Shown here: positions 22,641-33,267 of the stretch, piece after piece
How positions within the stretch are numbered: position 1 is the stretch's first letter
Layout of the letters: the number at the start of each line of letters is the position of its first letter
Assembly (NCBI GenBank): GCA_038380435.1
Contig: JAWZYU010000006.1
Location: forward strand, 36,520,501 to 36,584,500
Direction: 5' to 3'
Length of the DNA: 64,000 nucleotides
Origin: Ryuthela nishihirai
Taxonomy: Eukaryota; Arthropoda; Arachnida; Araneae; Heptathelidae
The notes under the pieces: model-generated
What the model saw: the letters and a program-made list of their open reading frames with translations, nothing else
Told to the model about the DNA's origin: nothing
Database searches by the model: none
Program-made: the position numbers and the translations under genes

Positions 22641-22789
22641 AAGTATATATTGAAGCAGACTAAGGACGTGGAACAATGAAAGCGCGATCACTTAACTACG
22701 AGACACAAAAGACACATGAGATATGGCACTAGTGTAATTACGTCGTGATTGCATTGCAACCAGGGGAAAGTTGCTATGTGGGGAGGGAG

Positions 22790-23345
22790 ACACCCCTAAA
22801 ATAAATGAGAGTTGGCAAAATTCGAAGTGACTTAGTAATATCCAGATGATTTGTGAAAATTGGGATTTTTGTTTCTTAAAATCTAGGGGAGTTGGAGAAA
22901 TCGAAGCAACTTAGGAAGAATCTAGGAAAGTTGGCAAAATCGAGTCAACTTGGGTAAATATAAGGGAGTTGGAAAATTTTGAAGCCACTTGGTAAAATAC
23001 AGGTGATATAAAAATTGGGATGTTTTTTTTTTTAATTTTGGCGAGTTGGTGAAATCGAAACAACGTGGCAAAATCTTGGGAGTTGGCAAAATTTGAAATG
23101 AGGTGGTAATTTTCAAGTGAGATGTAAAAAAATTGGGAATTTTTTGAAAAATCTTGGCGAGCTGGCAAAATCAAGGGGAGTTTGTAAAATCGAGACAACT
23201 TAGCAAAATCTTGGGGATTTGGCAACATTTAAAATGACATCTTAAATTGAAGTGAGATGAAAAAATTGAGTTTTTTTGTAAAATATTTGCGAGTTGGCAA
23301 AATCGAGGCAACTCGGCAAAATTTGGGGGAGTTAACAATATAGTG
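22790..23345 (+). repeat. Irregular tandem array (GAGTTGGCAAAATCGA)
   Basis: Roughly 30-bp subunits such as GAGTTGGCAAAATCGA, with ACTTGGTAAAAT and AAAATTGGGATTTTT subtypes, are organised in higher-order blocks of about 120-150 bp. Diverged. Confidence 0.85.
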
Positions 23346-23690
23346 GAGGAATATTTTAGTATTTAATGACTATCAGAATCACTTAGTATTAAATGAATGT
23401 CAGGATCACTTAGTATTTAATGAATGTCAATATCACTTAGTATTTAATGAATGTCAGGATCACTTAATATTTAATGAATGTCAGGATCACTTAGTATTTA
23501 ATGAATGCCACGATCACTTAGTATTTAATGAATGCCACGATCACTTATTATTTAATGAATGCCACGATCACTTAGTATTTAATGAATGTCAGGATCACTT
23601 AGTATTTAATGAATGTCAGGATCACTTATTATTTAATGAATGTCAGGATCACTTTGTATTAAATGAATATCAGGATCATTTAGTATAGTT
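23346..23690 (+). repeat. 27-bp minisatellite
   Basis: About 12 to 13 units, core TTTAATGAATGTCAGGATC followed by ACTTAGTA. The units are very similar. A variant with GCCACG replaces GTCAGG in a central run, which suggests recent local spread of that subtype. It directly abuts the previous array. Confidence 0.95.
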
Positions 23691-24504
23691 GATTAGCATA
23701 TTTGTATTTCAAATGACTGACACTTAAATTTGCATATTATTTGTATATTACACACGTAAATTTACTGCCTCGGTTACTAAATCAGTTCATTTATTATCTG
23801 TTTACTTATTACGAATTCATCCACAGTTGACAAATTGAAAAATGCAACTAAAAATCTGCAACAATATTTAAATGAAAAATAACAAGATTTTCAGATAAAA
23901 GAGACTAAATAAAGTGAGGCCATTTCTTCAAATCGGTTTTCTTAATATGATGTTACTTCGCTTTATCGTTTATCTGGATACAATTTTTCATGCATTTCTA
24001 ATTCAAAGCCATGTAGAATTGCAAGGTATTTAACCATTATTACGGTGTTGAAGCATGATGATGTCAACGGTTGTTTGAGGAAAAATTACCAGCAGTCAGA
24101 GTGCCTGACATGTTATCAGGAGACAGTGGGTTCAGATCCTACCCTTCTAATTAAAATATTTCGCTGTATCCACTGACTTCAACAGCGTAATAGTTGTTGA
24201 ATACCTTATACGGGTCTTTTTGTTTTGAAAGAAATATTAAAAATTATTCTTGGATTCAATAGACATTGATCAGTGCCGTACCCAAAAACATCCAGGGGTG
24301 GAGGGTGCTGCCCTCTACCCCTGGATGTTTAATGCTTAAGTTTGAGATTTGCGAGTACTTCTTAAAATGTATCCTTTATTTCAGACCTCAAGGGAAGGAC
24401 TGTTATACTGCCGAATAAAGTTTCGTTTTAGAATTAGAGTCTTATATTAACTCCAGTTTCATTCACAACATAATTTGGGTTCAAATCGCAACTAATGCAT
24501 ACAG
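23691..24504. other. Unassigned DNA with a tRNA-like remnant
   Basis: AT-rich, with no gene. Around 24085-24145 the sequence AGAGTGCCTGACATG with GTGGGTTCAGATCC resembles a decayed tRNA or SINE head. A short inverted pair CATCCAGGGGT / ACCCCTGGATG occurs near 24289-24326. Confidence 0.4.
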
Positions 24505-24655
24505 TGGGTTGGGTTGTTTTACCTCTCAGCGGAGGACAAGGGTAGGGGTGGCTCAGTCGGTAGCGCGCCAGGCTCGCAATCTGTAGTCCCCAGGTTTCAG
24601 TCCCAGCTGGGCCAGCGTTGAGTTGAACTGAATAGGTTGGGTTGAAACAACCCAA
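24505..24655. repeat. SINE1 remnant with inverted flank copy
   Basis: It keeps a tail end, then a full tRNA head in plus orientation (GGGGTGGCTCAGTCGG to GGGCCAGCGTTGAG), and then jumps to the 3' flank. The body is lost. Confidence 0.8.
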
Positions 24656-24669
24656 CCTATTCAGTTCAA
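24623..24669. repeat. Perfect hairpin, 22-bp arms
   Basis: The left arm 24623-24644 is the exact complement of 24648-24669 with a 3-base loop. The right arm is the SINE tail plus genomic flank; the left arm is an inverted copy of it. Confidence 0.92.
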
Positions 24670-24894
24670 ATATAAGAGGAGGCAAATTATATTAAAGAAA
24701 GATAGATTTTCCTAAGAAATGCTGCGATTATTTCTAAGCAGAGATTCAATTAAATCAATAAGCACGGAGTAAAGTCATTTTTTGTAGAGAGCTCTACGAC
24801 AGAAACTCGTGAGTTATACTAGGGTAGTGAATGCTATTACTGATGCTAGTCGATCAAAAGTGTTTTATGAATTATACCATGTTTACAGGGGTTT
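24654..24894 (+). repeat. Duplicated segment, copy A
   Basis: Nearly identical (only a few differences over about 230 bp) to 32344-32573, from TATAAGAGGAGGCAAATTAT to CAGGGGTTTT. Both copies are preceded by a SINE1 tail followed by the same CCTATTCAGTTCAAATATAA flank. Confidence 0.92.
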
Positions 24895-25193
24895 TATCTC
24901 CGCAAAATTCTCCGCCTTGCCCACGGTCAGTAGAGGACGCCGATGGCCTTGAAAGGCCGCCGCACGTCGGATGGGACGTTAAGCCTAGCCCCATGAGCTG
25001 GAGAGCCATATCTTGTGCCATTAAAGAACACGATGGATGGCCTTAACGGGAAGCTACCATCTGTCTCCTAATAGCTGTTCCAGAAATTCCCTTCCCCAAC
25101 CTTTTCTCAGCCCTCGGAATCCTTGTGATCTGCCCATTTAGCCCATTGTGTGCAAAACGTGCCACTCAGAAGTAAAATATCCAACTCAACCTC
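24893..25193 (+). repeat. SINE1, head-less
   Basis: The body starts at TTATCTCCGCAAAATTCTCC and the tail ends in CCAACTCAACC. It follows the duplicated segment directly. Confidence 0.85.
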
Positions 25194-25546
25194 TCAGCTG
25201 CACTTTTTTACACACAATGTGCTAAATGGCCAGGTCACAAGGACTCGAGGACTCAGAGATGATTTGGGGAGATGACCACTGGAACAGCTGTTGGGAGACA
25301 GATGGTAGCCTCCCATTAAAGCCATCCAGCTTGTTCTTGCACAGGGCAATCCCTAACATGGTGCCACGCTTTAACATCCCATCCGACAGACGGCGGCCTT
25401 TCCAAATCCATCGGTGTCCCCTACTGACCGAAGGTACAGCGTAGAGTTTAGAGGAGGAAAAACTCAATGCTGGCCCAGACGGCAGTCGAACCTGGAAACT
25501 GCAGATTAGGAGCTTGGCGCGCTACCAACTGAGCCACCTCCGCCTA
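25194..25546 (-). repeat. SINE1, diverged
   Basis: From CTCAGCTGCACTTTTTTACA to the head AACTGAGCCACCTCCGCC. Together with the previous copy it forms a tail-to-tail pair. Confidence 0.87.
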
Positions 25547-25639
25547 AAATAGAGGGAGATAGAGAAAAGTGCTTGGTCTGAATTGAAACAGATCATAATG
25601 TCGTTCAGTCTAAACAGTTCGGCATCAATCGATAGACTC

Positions 25640-25746
25640 TCTGCGACACAGATGGGACTGAAATTATTGGCATAGGTCTCGAATCTTGGAACTACAAATT
25701 ACGAACGTGGTATACTACCGACTGAATTAACCTCTACCTCACTGGG
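25640..25746 (-). repeat. SINE1 head remnant
   Basis: A decayed minus copy of the tRNA head with CTCGAATCTTGGAACTAC and TACTACCGACTGAATTAACC. Confidence 0.65.
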
Positions 25747-26201
25747 TTTGGATTTCAGAATCTGGGAATACTGGAATGATTTAAACTCGATGATATGACC
25801 ATTCAATCAAATGTATTGAAAGATTACCCGACTCAAGTTATATTTAATTCTTATTATCAATGTTTGTTTGGATTAATTGACACGGAAAAACATTCCAGAC
25901 AATGCTTTGGAGTGTTGCAACGTTATTGAAGATTTCACTGAGAAATCCTTGTTGAAGTTGACCGGGAAGAAAACAATTACGGACATTTTTAAAGAAAGGA
26001 ACATTGATTCATAGCAAATATATCACCTTATAAACTTTTCATAACTTTTTATTATCTTTCTACTATTTTTTTAATTGCGTTTCACTGTAACGATATTTAT
26101 TTGTAGCTAATATACATATTCTGGTTTTCCGGATGACTTTTGTTTACAAAACAAACACATTTCCTCTGGTTTGCTTTTGAAGCACAATATCATTCTGGTT
26201 C
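25747..26201. other. Unassigned AT-rich DNA
   Basis: No recognised gene or repeat. A 15-20 base G run at about 26202-26218 marks the start of the next SINE. Confidence 0.5.
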
Positions 26202-26395
26202 GGGGGGGGGGGGGGGGAGTTACTCAGTCGTTAGCGCGCCAGGCTCATAATCTGCAGTTCCCAGGTTCGAGTCCCAGCTGCCCACTCCCCGCCCTGCCCA
26301 CGGTCAGTAGGGGACACCGATGGGCTTGAAAAGTCCGCCGACCGTCGGATGGGACGTTAAGCCATGGCCCCGTTTATGGAAGAGCTATATAATTT
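26202..26395 (+). repeat. SINE1, 3'-truncated with internal deletion
   Basis: A long G run and the tRNA head are followed, after a deletion, by CCGCCCTGCCCACGG. It stops after GGCCCCGTTTATGG. Confidence 0.82.
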
Positions 26396-26414
26396 GTAAA
26401 ATACGTATTTAATT

Positions 26415-26787
26415 GGGGCGGGGTGGCTCAGTCGGTAGCGCGCCAGGCTCGTAATCTGTAGTTCCCAGGTTCGAGTCCCAGCTGGGTCAGCGTTGAGATT
26501 TATCTCCACAAAACTCCCCGCCCTGCCCACGGTCAGTAGGGGACACCGATGGGCTTGGAAAGGCCGCCGTCCATCGGATGGGACGTTAAGCCGTGGCCCC
26601 GTGTGCGGGAGAGCCATACCCTGTGCACGTTAAAGAACACGCTGGATGGCCTTGACGGGAGGTTACGATCTGTCTCCCAACAGCTGTTCCAGTGGATCCC
26701 CTCTCTGAGCCTTCGGGGTCCTATGTGACCTGGCCATTTAGCCCATGGTGTGCAGAAAAGTGACGCTCAGAATAAAACAACCCAACG
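26415..26787 (+). repeat. SINE1, near full length
   Basis: Complete head and body, with a small deletion at the CCCCCAACC block and tail AACAACCCAAC. The head sits only about 20 bases after the previous partial copy. Confidence 0.9.
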
Positions 26788-27424
26788 AACCCTTCTGTTT
26801 CGAATAATCAGCTCCTAATGCAACCTCGTAGATAAGAAATTATCTTTAACACGTACACAATCTAAACTTTTTATGCTCATCTTTACATCAAATTCCATGT
26901 GTAACGGTTAATATAGCACTGGAACTGGAGAAACACTATCACTGTAATTGCGGTACCTCAAGCAGTACGCAAATAATTGCTTTCATCTGTAATAACGAAA
27001 AATTAAGACCATAAGCTCTAATTTCGGATGTGGGCTCTAGGATAGAAAGCAGTTTCCTGAAGTAAATGATTTGAAATCCGAGACACGATAGAATTACGAC
27101 TGACGTTTCTGCAGTTCGTGGAGTGCGCAAACGTTGACTTCAGAGCAATTGAGCCAAGAACATCGAAGTCAATGGATCACGCCTCTGCTAGGGCCGAAGC
27201 GACCGGGGAACTTAATACTGACCTTTTCGGACGTGCAGGGTTCATAAACAGCGAAGGTTTTGCTGATGCGGCTGAGATGGCTGACGTGTCTTACTTTCAG
27301 AACTCTAGAAATGGGTGAAAACTACTAGGCTACGAACGTAAACGACACTTTTGATTCAATGAACTCTAAACGACTATGTCAGAGTCATCTGAAGTCTAGA
27401 TTGACTACAAAGAATGTGTATTAG
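26788..27424. other. Unassigned DNA with a GC-richer patch
   Basis: 27110-27310 is richer in GC than its surroundings and holds a 66-residue plus-strand frame (27118-27318) without recognised domains. It could be a fragment of an LTR or of a gene. I cannot assign it. Confidence 0.35.
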
Positions 27425-27714
27425 CCTGCAGCAATGTTTTTCAACTGTTTATCCTTTCATGCAATATTTTTCAACTCTTTATCCATCCATGTTATATATT
27501 TCAAATATTTATTCATCCATGCAATATTTTTCAACTATTTATCCATCCGTGCAATATTTTCACCCACATTTCCCATCCATGCAATATTATTCAACATTTT
27601 ATCCATCCATGCAATATTATTCAACATTTTATCCATCCATGCATATTTTTCAATTCTTTATCCATCAGTGCAATATTTTTCAGCAATTTTTCCATCCATT
27701 TAATATTTTTCAAC
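27425..27714 (+). repeat. 30-bp minisatellite, part 1
   Basis: About 9 units with core ATCCATCCATGCAATATTTT followed by TCAACTATTT. It continues at about 29161-29191 and 30355-30530 beyond two Tc1 insertions. Confidence 0.92.
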
Positions 27715-27716
27715 TA

Positions 27717-29160
27717 CACTACAGGAAAAAAAAATTGCAACACATGGAAGGATTAATGCCATTTTATTGAAACTCGGGCAGCTGTTACCATACACTGAGA
27801 TGTAAGATTGTTACATTATCAAAAACATACAGAAAATTACCACTTTACCTACTCGGTAAAGTGGTATAAAGTGGTATAATTAGTATGATGTTGAAGCGCC
27901 CCGCGCAGCAATTCATTCATGAACACGGTGGGGAAGGCTATCCTACAGCTCTATAATGTCCTCCTGAAAGATAGAACGCCAAATAGCGCAAAGTCACTGT
28001 TACATTTCAACGACAGTTGTTGGCGCACTTCTTGAGCTGTCGGCCCATCATGTCTCGGACGTGTTCAATAGGTGAAAGGTCCGGCGAGCGTGCTGGTGGC
28101 CATGGTACTATATGAACGTTTTGCTCGTGGAGATACTGCAGACTAATGCGGGCTGTGTGGGGATGGGCGTTTATCTCTCTTTTAAAAGGTTCTGCGTTGC
28201 TGAACAAATGGGACAGCAATTGACTGCAAAATGTTGTTAACATATCATTGAGCAGTTAGAGATCCCCTTATGATGATTAATTCTGACCAAGATGTCCAAC
28301 TAATGGTACCCTGCACCAAGACACCAGTTGCTGGAGCTGTGTGACGATGTCGCACGTACTGGGTGGCGTTCTTTTCCCCAGGATGACGGCGAACACGTTG
28401 TCTACCGTCGTGCTGACTAAGACAAAAACGAGATTCGTCACGAAACATCATGATACTCCACTCTTGTTCGTTCCAGTTCTGTCTGAGGCGACATCACTGA
28501 AGACGTGCTTGCATGTGGGCAGATGTGAGGGGCAAACGCAGTGCCAGGCGATAGTCTCTCAACGAAAACTGTAAAAGCCTGTTGTTAAAAGCCCTACCAG
28601 GCGTATGCCTGGTAGGTATTCGATGTGTTACCTGTTGCCAGTCCCTTTGTAGTTGCGTTGTAGTTGCGAATCTGTCACACAATGTCATGCTTCGCAAATG
28701 GTTGTCCTGTCTCTCCGTGGTCATATGTCGCCTTCCTGATCCTTGTCGGCGTGTGCTGGATCCTTTCTTGAACCCACTGGTGCCATATGTGTACGATGGT
28801 ACTGGGATTGTGGCCAACAAAATTGGCCATATCTTTGTATGACAAACCAGCTTCTCTAAGGCTGACGATTCTTCCATGCTCAAAGTCTGTTAATTGTTAG
28901 AACAGCTGTCGACATCTGCGCAAGGGCATCTTTAACGGTTTAGAAAAATTTTCACAACGTTTTGTCAACCAGGGAGCTTTGGTTGCCTTTATCTGTGTCT
29001 GGCTGTTCTCACCTTTGACGTCAGCTTGCATCTGTCCAATCGTTTTGTTCGCCCTGCAAACCTAATCATTTCCATGCATTTCCATCTACTGCCACCTCCC
29101 TAAATTTCGTCACATTTGCATAACTTCTTGCGAGTGTTGCATTTTTTATTTCCTGTAGTG
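27717..29160 (-). mobile_element. Tc1-type transposon A
   Basis: The ends are inverted repeats CACTACAGGAAA...TTGCAACA and TGTTGCA...TTTCCTGTAGTG, flanked by TA (27715-27716, 29161-29162). Length 1444 bp. The transposase lies on the minus strand. It is inserted in the 30-bp minisatellite. Confidence 0.92.
28007..28883 (-). pseudogene. Tc1 transposase A, broken
   Basis: Minus strand in three frames. The N-terminal part (28883-28494) has an HTH remnant (ALEKLVCHTKIWPILL) and arginine-rich DNA-binding sequence. The middle (28451-28245) shows FRDESRFCLSQHDGR with the first catalytic Asp. The last part (28243-28007) shows REINAHPHTAR, where QDNA is expected, so the second Asp is lost, then PDLSPIEHVRD with the catalytic Glu. 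Broken by frameshifts and one catalytic change. Confidence 0.87.
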
Positions 29161-29299
29161 TATTTTTCTACCCATACAATATTTTCAACTCTACTGTTGG
29201 CCATTAAAGGTGCAACACCAGGAAAGACAAGAGATATCGAAGCCATATGTAGTGAATACATAGCTTATGTTACAAGGATCAAATTATTACAAATGCAGC

Positions 29300-30340
29300 T
29301 CAGTTAGACTTGTGGAATACAAAGAAATCAGTATCTTGTGTAGCTACCATGAGCGGTGAAAACGCTGCTACACGATTCGGCATTGAGAGGATGAGACGTC
29401 GGATGTGTGTTTGGGGAATGTCATTCTTCCATGCAGTTTCAATACGTAGCCAAAGTTCATCTGTTGTAGCAGCTGCTGGTGTCTGGTGTGCTAGTCGTCG
29501 TGAGATCATGGACCAGACATGTTCAATTGGGGCAAATCTGGTGAATACGCAGGCCAAGGCAGAAGTGTCACATGGTGGTTATTCAGGAATTGTTGGATGA
29601 TGCATGCCCCATGTGGTCGGGCATTGTCCTGTTGGTAAATGGCACCAGAGAGCCCCAGAAGGTAAAATACGACCACAGGCTCCAACACTTCAGTGATGTA
29701 ACACTGGCTGTTCAAAGTACCGGTAATGCGAAAGAGGCACATGCGTGAGTGGGGTCCAATTGCACCCCATACCATAACACCAGGGGACGGACCTGTATGG
29801 CAACGGAATCATGCATGTCTCACTGAAAATGTTGCACGGTACCACCAGATACGGATTAGTCCATCATGGTGCTGCATACTGAAGCAGGATTCGTCTGAAA
29901 AGACAATGCGATGTCATTCACATTGTCTTTTCTTGCGCGACGTTCTTGGCACCATTGCAATCGCATACGCATGTGTTATTGAGTCAATGGTACCCGAAGC
30001 AATGGCCGCCTAGCAAAGATGCCCCGATGCTGCAGACGTCAAACCTACGTGCTGACACTGGTTGATGTGCAGCACACTCTAACTGCTGAGCTAAGGTGTT
30101 TGATGATCATTGATCATTCAAAGCAAGAGATATCTGTCCTCTCGTTCGTTTGTGTGACAGGGCCATAGAGATTCCTCACGTCGGTGAATTCGTTCTTCCT
30201 CAACCCACTGTCGCCATATTCTCATCACTGTGGCAGAATTCCGTCCAAAAAGAGCACTGATGTCTGTATACGATAATCTGCCTTCCCGTAATCCCACAAT
30301 TCTCCCTCGATCAAAGTCGGAAACCTGGTCGTATGGATGC
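29300..30340 (-). pseudogene. Tc1 transposase B, broken
   Basis: Minus strand. An N-terminal HTH region (around 30340-30230) is decayed. FSDESCFSMQHHDG-like residues lie near 29900-29860. Then 29775-29506 reads MVWGAIGPHSRMCLF, YQQDNARPHGACI (second Asp) and LLPWPAYSPDLPQLN. A frameshift follows, and 29557-29300 contains APIEHVWSMISRRLA with the catalytic Glu and the C-terminus. Confidence 0.85.
29897..29932. repeat. Perfect hairpin inside Tc1 B, 12-bp arms
   Basis: GAAAAGACAATG (29897-29908) and CATTGTCTTTTC (29921-29932). It falls immediately beside the segment encoding the FSDES motif, so one arm is likely an inverted copy of coding sequence. Confidence 0.8.
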
Positions 30341-30354
30341 CGTGTTCTTCAACG

Positions 30355-30530
30355 GGCATACAATATACATACATATCCATCGATGCAAAATTTTCAAATA
30401 TTTATCCATCGATGCAAAAAAAGATCGATAAAGATAGATGGAGATATAATATATATATTTTCAACTATTTATTTATCCAGGAAATATTTTTCAACAATTT
30501 TTCCATCCAGAAAATATTTTTCAACTAGAA
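30355..30530 (+). repeat. 30-bp minisatellite, part 2
   Basis: Units of the 27.4-kb array (ATCCATCGATGCAAAATTTT, then TCAAATATTT) with more divergence and a short AT-rich insertion around 30420-30460. Confidence 0.85.
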
Positions 30531-30604
30531 CTATAATACTTAGTGAAAGGAGACTTCAGAACCACTGTACCTTAAGTGGCTGACCATGAAAGGATTTCGT
30601 TTCG

Positions 30605-31225
30605 CTCTTGGATGATGCTTGGAGAAGATGGCGGCATTTCCAAGACCATCACTTGGATGATGCTTGGAGAAGATGGCGGCCTTTCCAAGACCATCACTTG
30701 GATGATGCTTGGATAAGATGGCGGCCTTTCCAAGACCATCACTTGGATAATGCTTGGATAAGATGGCGGCCTTTCCAAGACCTTCGCTTAGGTGTTGCTT
30801 GGATAAGATGGCGGCCTTTCCAAGACCATCGCTTGGATGCTTGGAAAATATGGCGGCCTTCCTAAGACCATCGCTTGGATGATGCTTGGATAAGATAGCG
30901 GCCTTTCCAAGACCATCCCTTGGATGATGCTTGGATAAGATAGCGGCCTTTCCAAGACCATCCCTTGGATGATGCTTGGATAAGTAGCGGCCTTTCCAAG
31001 ATTATCCCTTGGATGAAGCTTGGATAAGATAGTGGCCTTTCCAAGACCATCCCTTGGATGATGCTTGGATAAGGTAGTGGCCTTTCCAAGACCATCCCTT
31101 GGATGATGCTTGGATAAGATAGCGGTCTTTCCAAGACCATCCCTTGGATGATGCTTGGATAAGATAGCGGCCTTTCCAAGACCATCTTTAGGATGATGCT
31201 TGGATAAGATGGCGGCCTTTCCAAG
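30605..31225 (+). repeat. 45-bp minisatellite derived from SINE1
   Basis: About 14 units, core GGATGATGCTTGGATAAGAT followed by GGCGGCCTTTCCAAGACCAT. The GGCGGCCTTTCCAAG part matches the SINE1 body, and the last unit runs straight into SINE1 sequence (GCTCATCGGTGTC onwards). Because the unit is 45 bp, long frames of 15-residue repeats are open on both strands. Confidence 0.93.
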
Positions 31226-31365
31226 CTCATCGGTGTCTCCTTTGCCAACCGAGGGCAATGTGGCTGTTAGCGGAGATTAATCTAAACTCCAGCAGTCGAG
31301 AATTGTAGATGGGAATTGTAGATTGTGAGCCTGCTGCTCTGCCGATGAGCCATCTCCGAACCCAA
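31206..31365 (-). repeat. SINE1 remnant at minisatellite edge
   Basis: Minus-oriented body end and head (GGCGGCCTTTCCAAGCTCAT to GATGAGCCATCTCCGAACCC). A small duplication GGGAATTGTAGAT... affects the head. Confidence 0.82.
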
Positions 31366-31732
31366 AAGCAAACAATATTGGGGAGATGATTGTATGTGTA
31401 TTTAATAAATAAATGGAATGGAAAAATATTTCCCAGTTAAGGATTTGATAAAAAATTGTCAAGAGACGAGAGTTCCTCTATGTTAAAGAAAATTGAAGAT
31501 GTAAAAGAAATTATTTTATTTATTTCCGCGTTTTTACGATCAAGAAAATATGAACAATTTCAAAGTAGAAAATTCGAGCTTTGGATCAAGTCTCTAAAGC
31601 AATTAGGACAAATTCCTAATCTAATTGAGAACTCAGCAATTGATTAAACTAACGTAGAGATAATTTAACAAGCAAACTTTTCTTTAGGAATGATTTAAAC
31701 TCTTTCCCTTCAATAAAATCACCTATTCAGTT
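31366..31732. other. Unassigned AT-rich DNA
   Basis: A 63-residue open frame at 31456-31647 is Lys/Arg-rich without a recognised domain. Confidence 0.45.
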
Positions 31733-32114
31733 GGGGCGGGGGTGGCTCAGTCGGTAGCGCGCCAGGCTCGTAATCTGTAGTTCCCAGGTTCGAGTCCCAG
31801 CTGGGTCAGCGTTGAGATTTATCTCCGCAAAATTCCCCTCCCTGCCCACGATCAGTAGGGGGCACTGTTGGGCTTGGAAAGGCCGCCGTCCGTCGGATGG
31901 ACGTTAAGCCGTGGTCCCGTGTGCGGGAGAGCCATACCCTGTGCACGTTAAAGAACACGCTGGATGGCCTTGACGGGAGACTACCATCTGTCTCCCAACA
32001 GCTGTTCCAGTGGGTCCCCTCCCCCAACCTTCTCTGAGCCTTTGGGGTCCTTGTGACCTGGCCATTTAGCCCATTGTGTGCAAAAAAGTGCCGCTCAGAG
32101 GTAAAACAACCCAA
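31733..32114 (+). repeat. SINE1, full length
   Basis: Flanked by the 11-bp duplication CCTATTCAGTT (31722-31732, 32115-32125). It is the intact counterpart of the rearranged SINE at 24.5 kb, next to the same duplicated segment. Confidence 0.95.
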
Positions 32115-32134
32115 CCTATTCAGTTCAAATATAA

Positions 32135-32343
32135 ATAAAAAAATAAATACCCCCTCAAGCAGCTGCTTGCCACAGAGGTCTGACAGAAGCCTGTCAGTTT
32201 ATATGCCATAGTAGGAGGTCTGTGAGGATGGCAGGACCTCAGCAGAAAAACAACACGAACATCCATGCCTTACCCGGGGCTCGAACCCAGGTCCCTTAGA
32301 TCAGTAGCCAAGCGTGCTAACCACTCGGCCACGGGACGGCTAA
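32135..32343 (-). repeat. SINE2, full length
   Basis: Flanked by the 10-bp duplication TCAAATATAA (32125-32134, 32344-32353). It interrupts copy B of the duplicated segment and is absent from copy A, so it inserted after the duplication. Confidence 0.94.
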
Positions 32344-32573
32344 TCAAATATAAGAGGAGGCAAATTATATTAAAGAAAGATAGATTTTCCTAAGAAATGC
32401 TGCGATTATTTCTAAGCAGAGATTCAATTAAATCAATAAGCACGGAATAAAGTCATTTTTTGTAGAGTGCTCTACGACAGAAACTCGTGAGTTCTACTCG
32501 GGTAGTGAATGCTATTACTGATACTTGTCGATAAAAAGTGTTTTATGAATTATACCATGTATACAGGGGTTTT
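32344..32573 (+). repeat. Duplicated segment, copy B
   Basis: Counterpart of 24654-24894; see copy A. After its end (CAGGGGTTTT) a minus-oriented SINE1 fragment follows, while copy A is followed by a plus-oriented one. Confidence 0.92.
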
Positions 32574-32574
32574 A

Positions 32575-32710
32575 AAGGTTGGGTTGTTTTATCTCTGAGG
32601 CGCACTTTTATTGTGCACAACAGGCTAAATGGCAAGGTTACAAGAACCCCGAGGCTCAGAGAAGGTTGGGAGGAAGGGATCCAATGGACAGCTGTTAGGA
32701 GAGAGATGGT
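32575..32710 (-). repeat. SINE1, tail-side fragment
   Basis: From AGGTTGGGTTGTTTTATCTC to the CTACCGTCAAGGC block, where the next copy begins. Confidence 0.85.
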
Positions 32711-33260
32711 AACCTACCGTCAAGGCTTGGGTTGGGTTGTTTTACCTCTGAGCGACACTTTTTTGCACACCATGGGCTAAATGGCCAGGTCACATGGACC
32801 CCGAAGGCTCAGAGAAGGTTGGGGGAGGGGACCCACTGGAACAGCTGTTGGGAGACAGATGGTAGCCTCCCGTCAAGGCCATCCAGCGTGTTCTTTAACG
32901 TGCACAGGGTATGGCTCTCCCGCACACGGGGCCACGGCTTAACGTCCCATCCGACGGACGGCGGCCTTTCCAAGCCCATCGGTGTCCCCTACTGACCGTG
33001 GGCAGGGCGGGGAGATTTGCAGAGATACCGTCAAGACCATCTAGCGTGTTCTTTAACGTGCATAGGGTATGGCTCTCCCATACACAGACCCATGGCTTAT
33101 GGTCCCATTCAATGGGCGGCAACCATTTCCAAGTCGAACAGTGACTTGAAATAAGTCATCTATGTTTCCCATCTAACGCAAAGTATGGGTTTAGCTGAGA
33201 TATATCTCAACGCTGGCCAAGGTAGGACTCGAACCTCAGAAGAACAGATTACGAGCTTAG
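32711..33260 (-). repeat. SINE1 composite
   Basis: A young minus copy (32711-33026) breaks off at GAGATTTGCAGAGAT and an older minus copy (33027-33260) continues from ACCGTCAAGACCATC to a decayed head. The junction with 32710 matches the CGTCAAGGC block. The young copy is therefore probably inserted in, or recombined with, the older one. Confidence 0.85.
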
Positions 33261-33267
33261 CAATACT

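Larger units (their letters stand above)
29194..30354 (-). mobile_element. Tc1-type transposon B, one end unclear
   Basis: The left end CTGTTGGCCATTAAAGGTGC is preceded by TA (29192-29193). The right end near 30354 is not defined and seems truncated. The transposase remnant is on the minus strand. Inserted in the same minisatellite as transposon A, with about 30 bp between them. Confidence 0.8.

Noticed and set aside
23346..23690. CRISPR-like array
   Set aside because: Direct repeats lack distinct spacers; the entire 27-bp unit repeats, so it is a minisatellite, and the DNA is eukaryotic.
26202..26219. Long G run as a G-quadruplex regulatory site
   Set aside because: It is the G-rich start of a SINE1 copy, extended by slippage. 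Nothing ties it to a promoter.
28582..28842. 86-residue plus-strand frame
   Set aside because: It is the antisense shadow of the Tc1 transposase A coding region.
30788..31258. Repetitive protein gene (156 residues, minus strand) with 15-residue units
   Set aside because: The frame is open only because the unit is 45 bp. Both strands and more than one frame are open and the DNA derives from a SINE.
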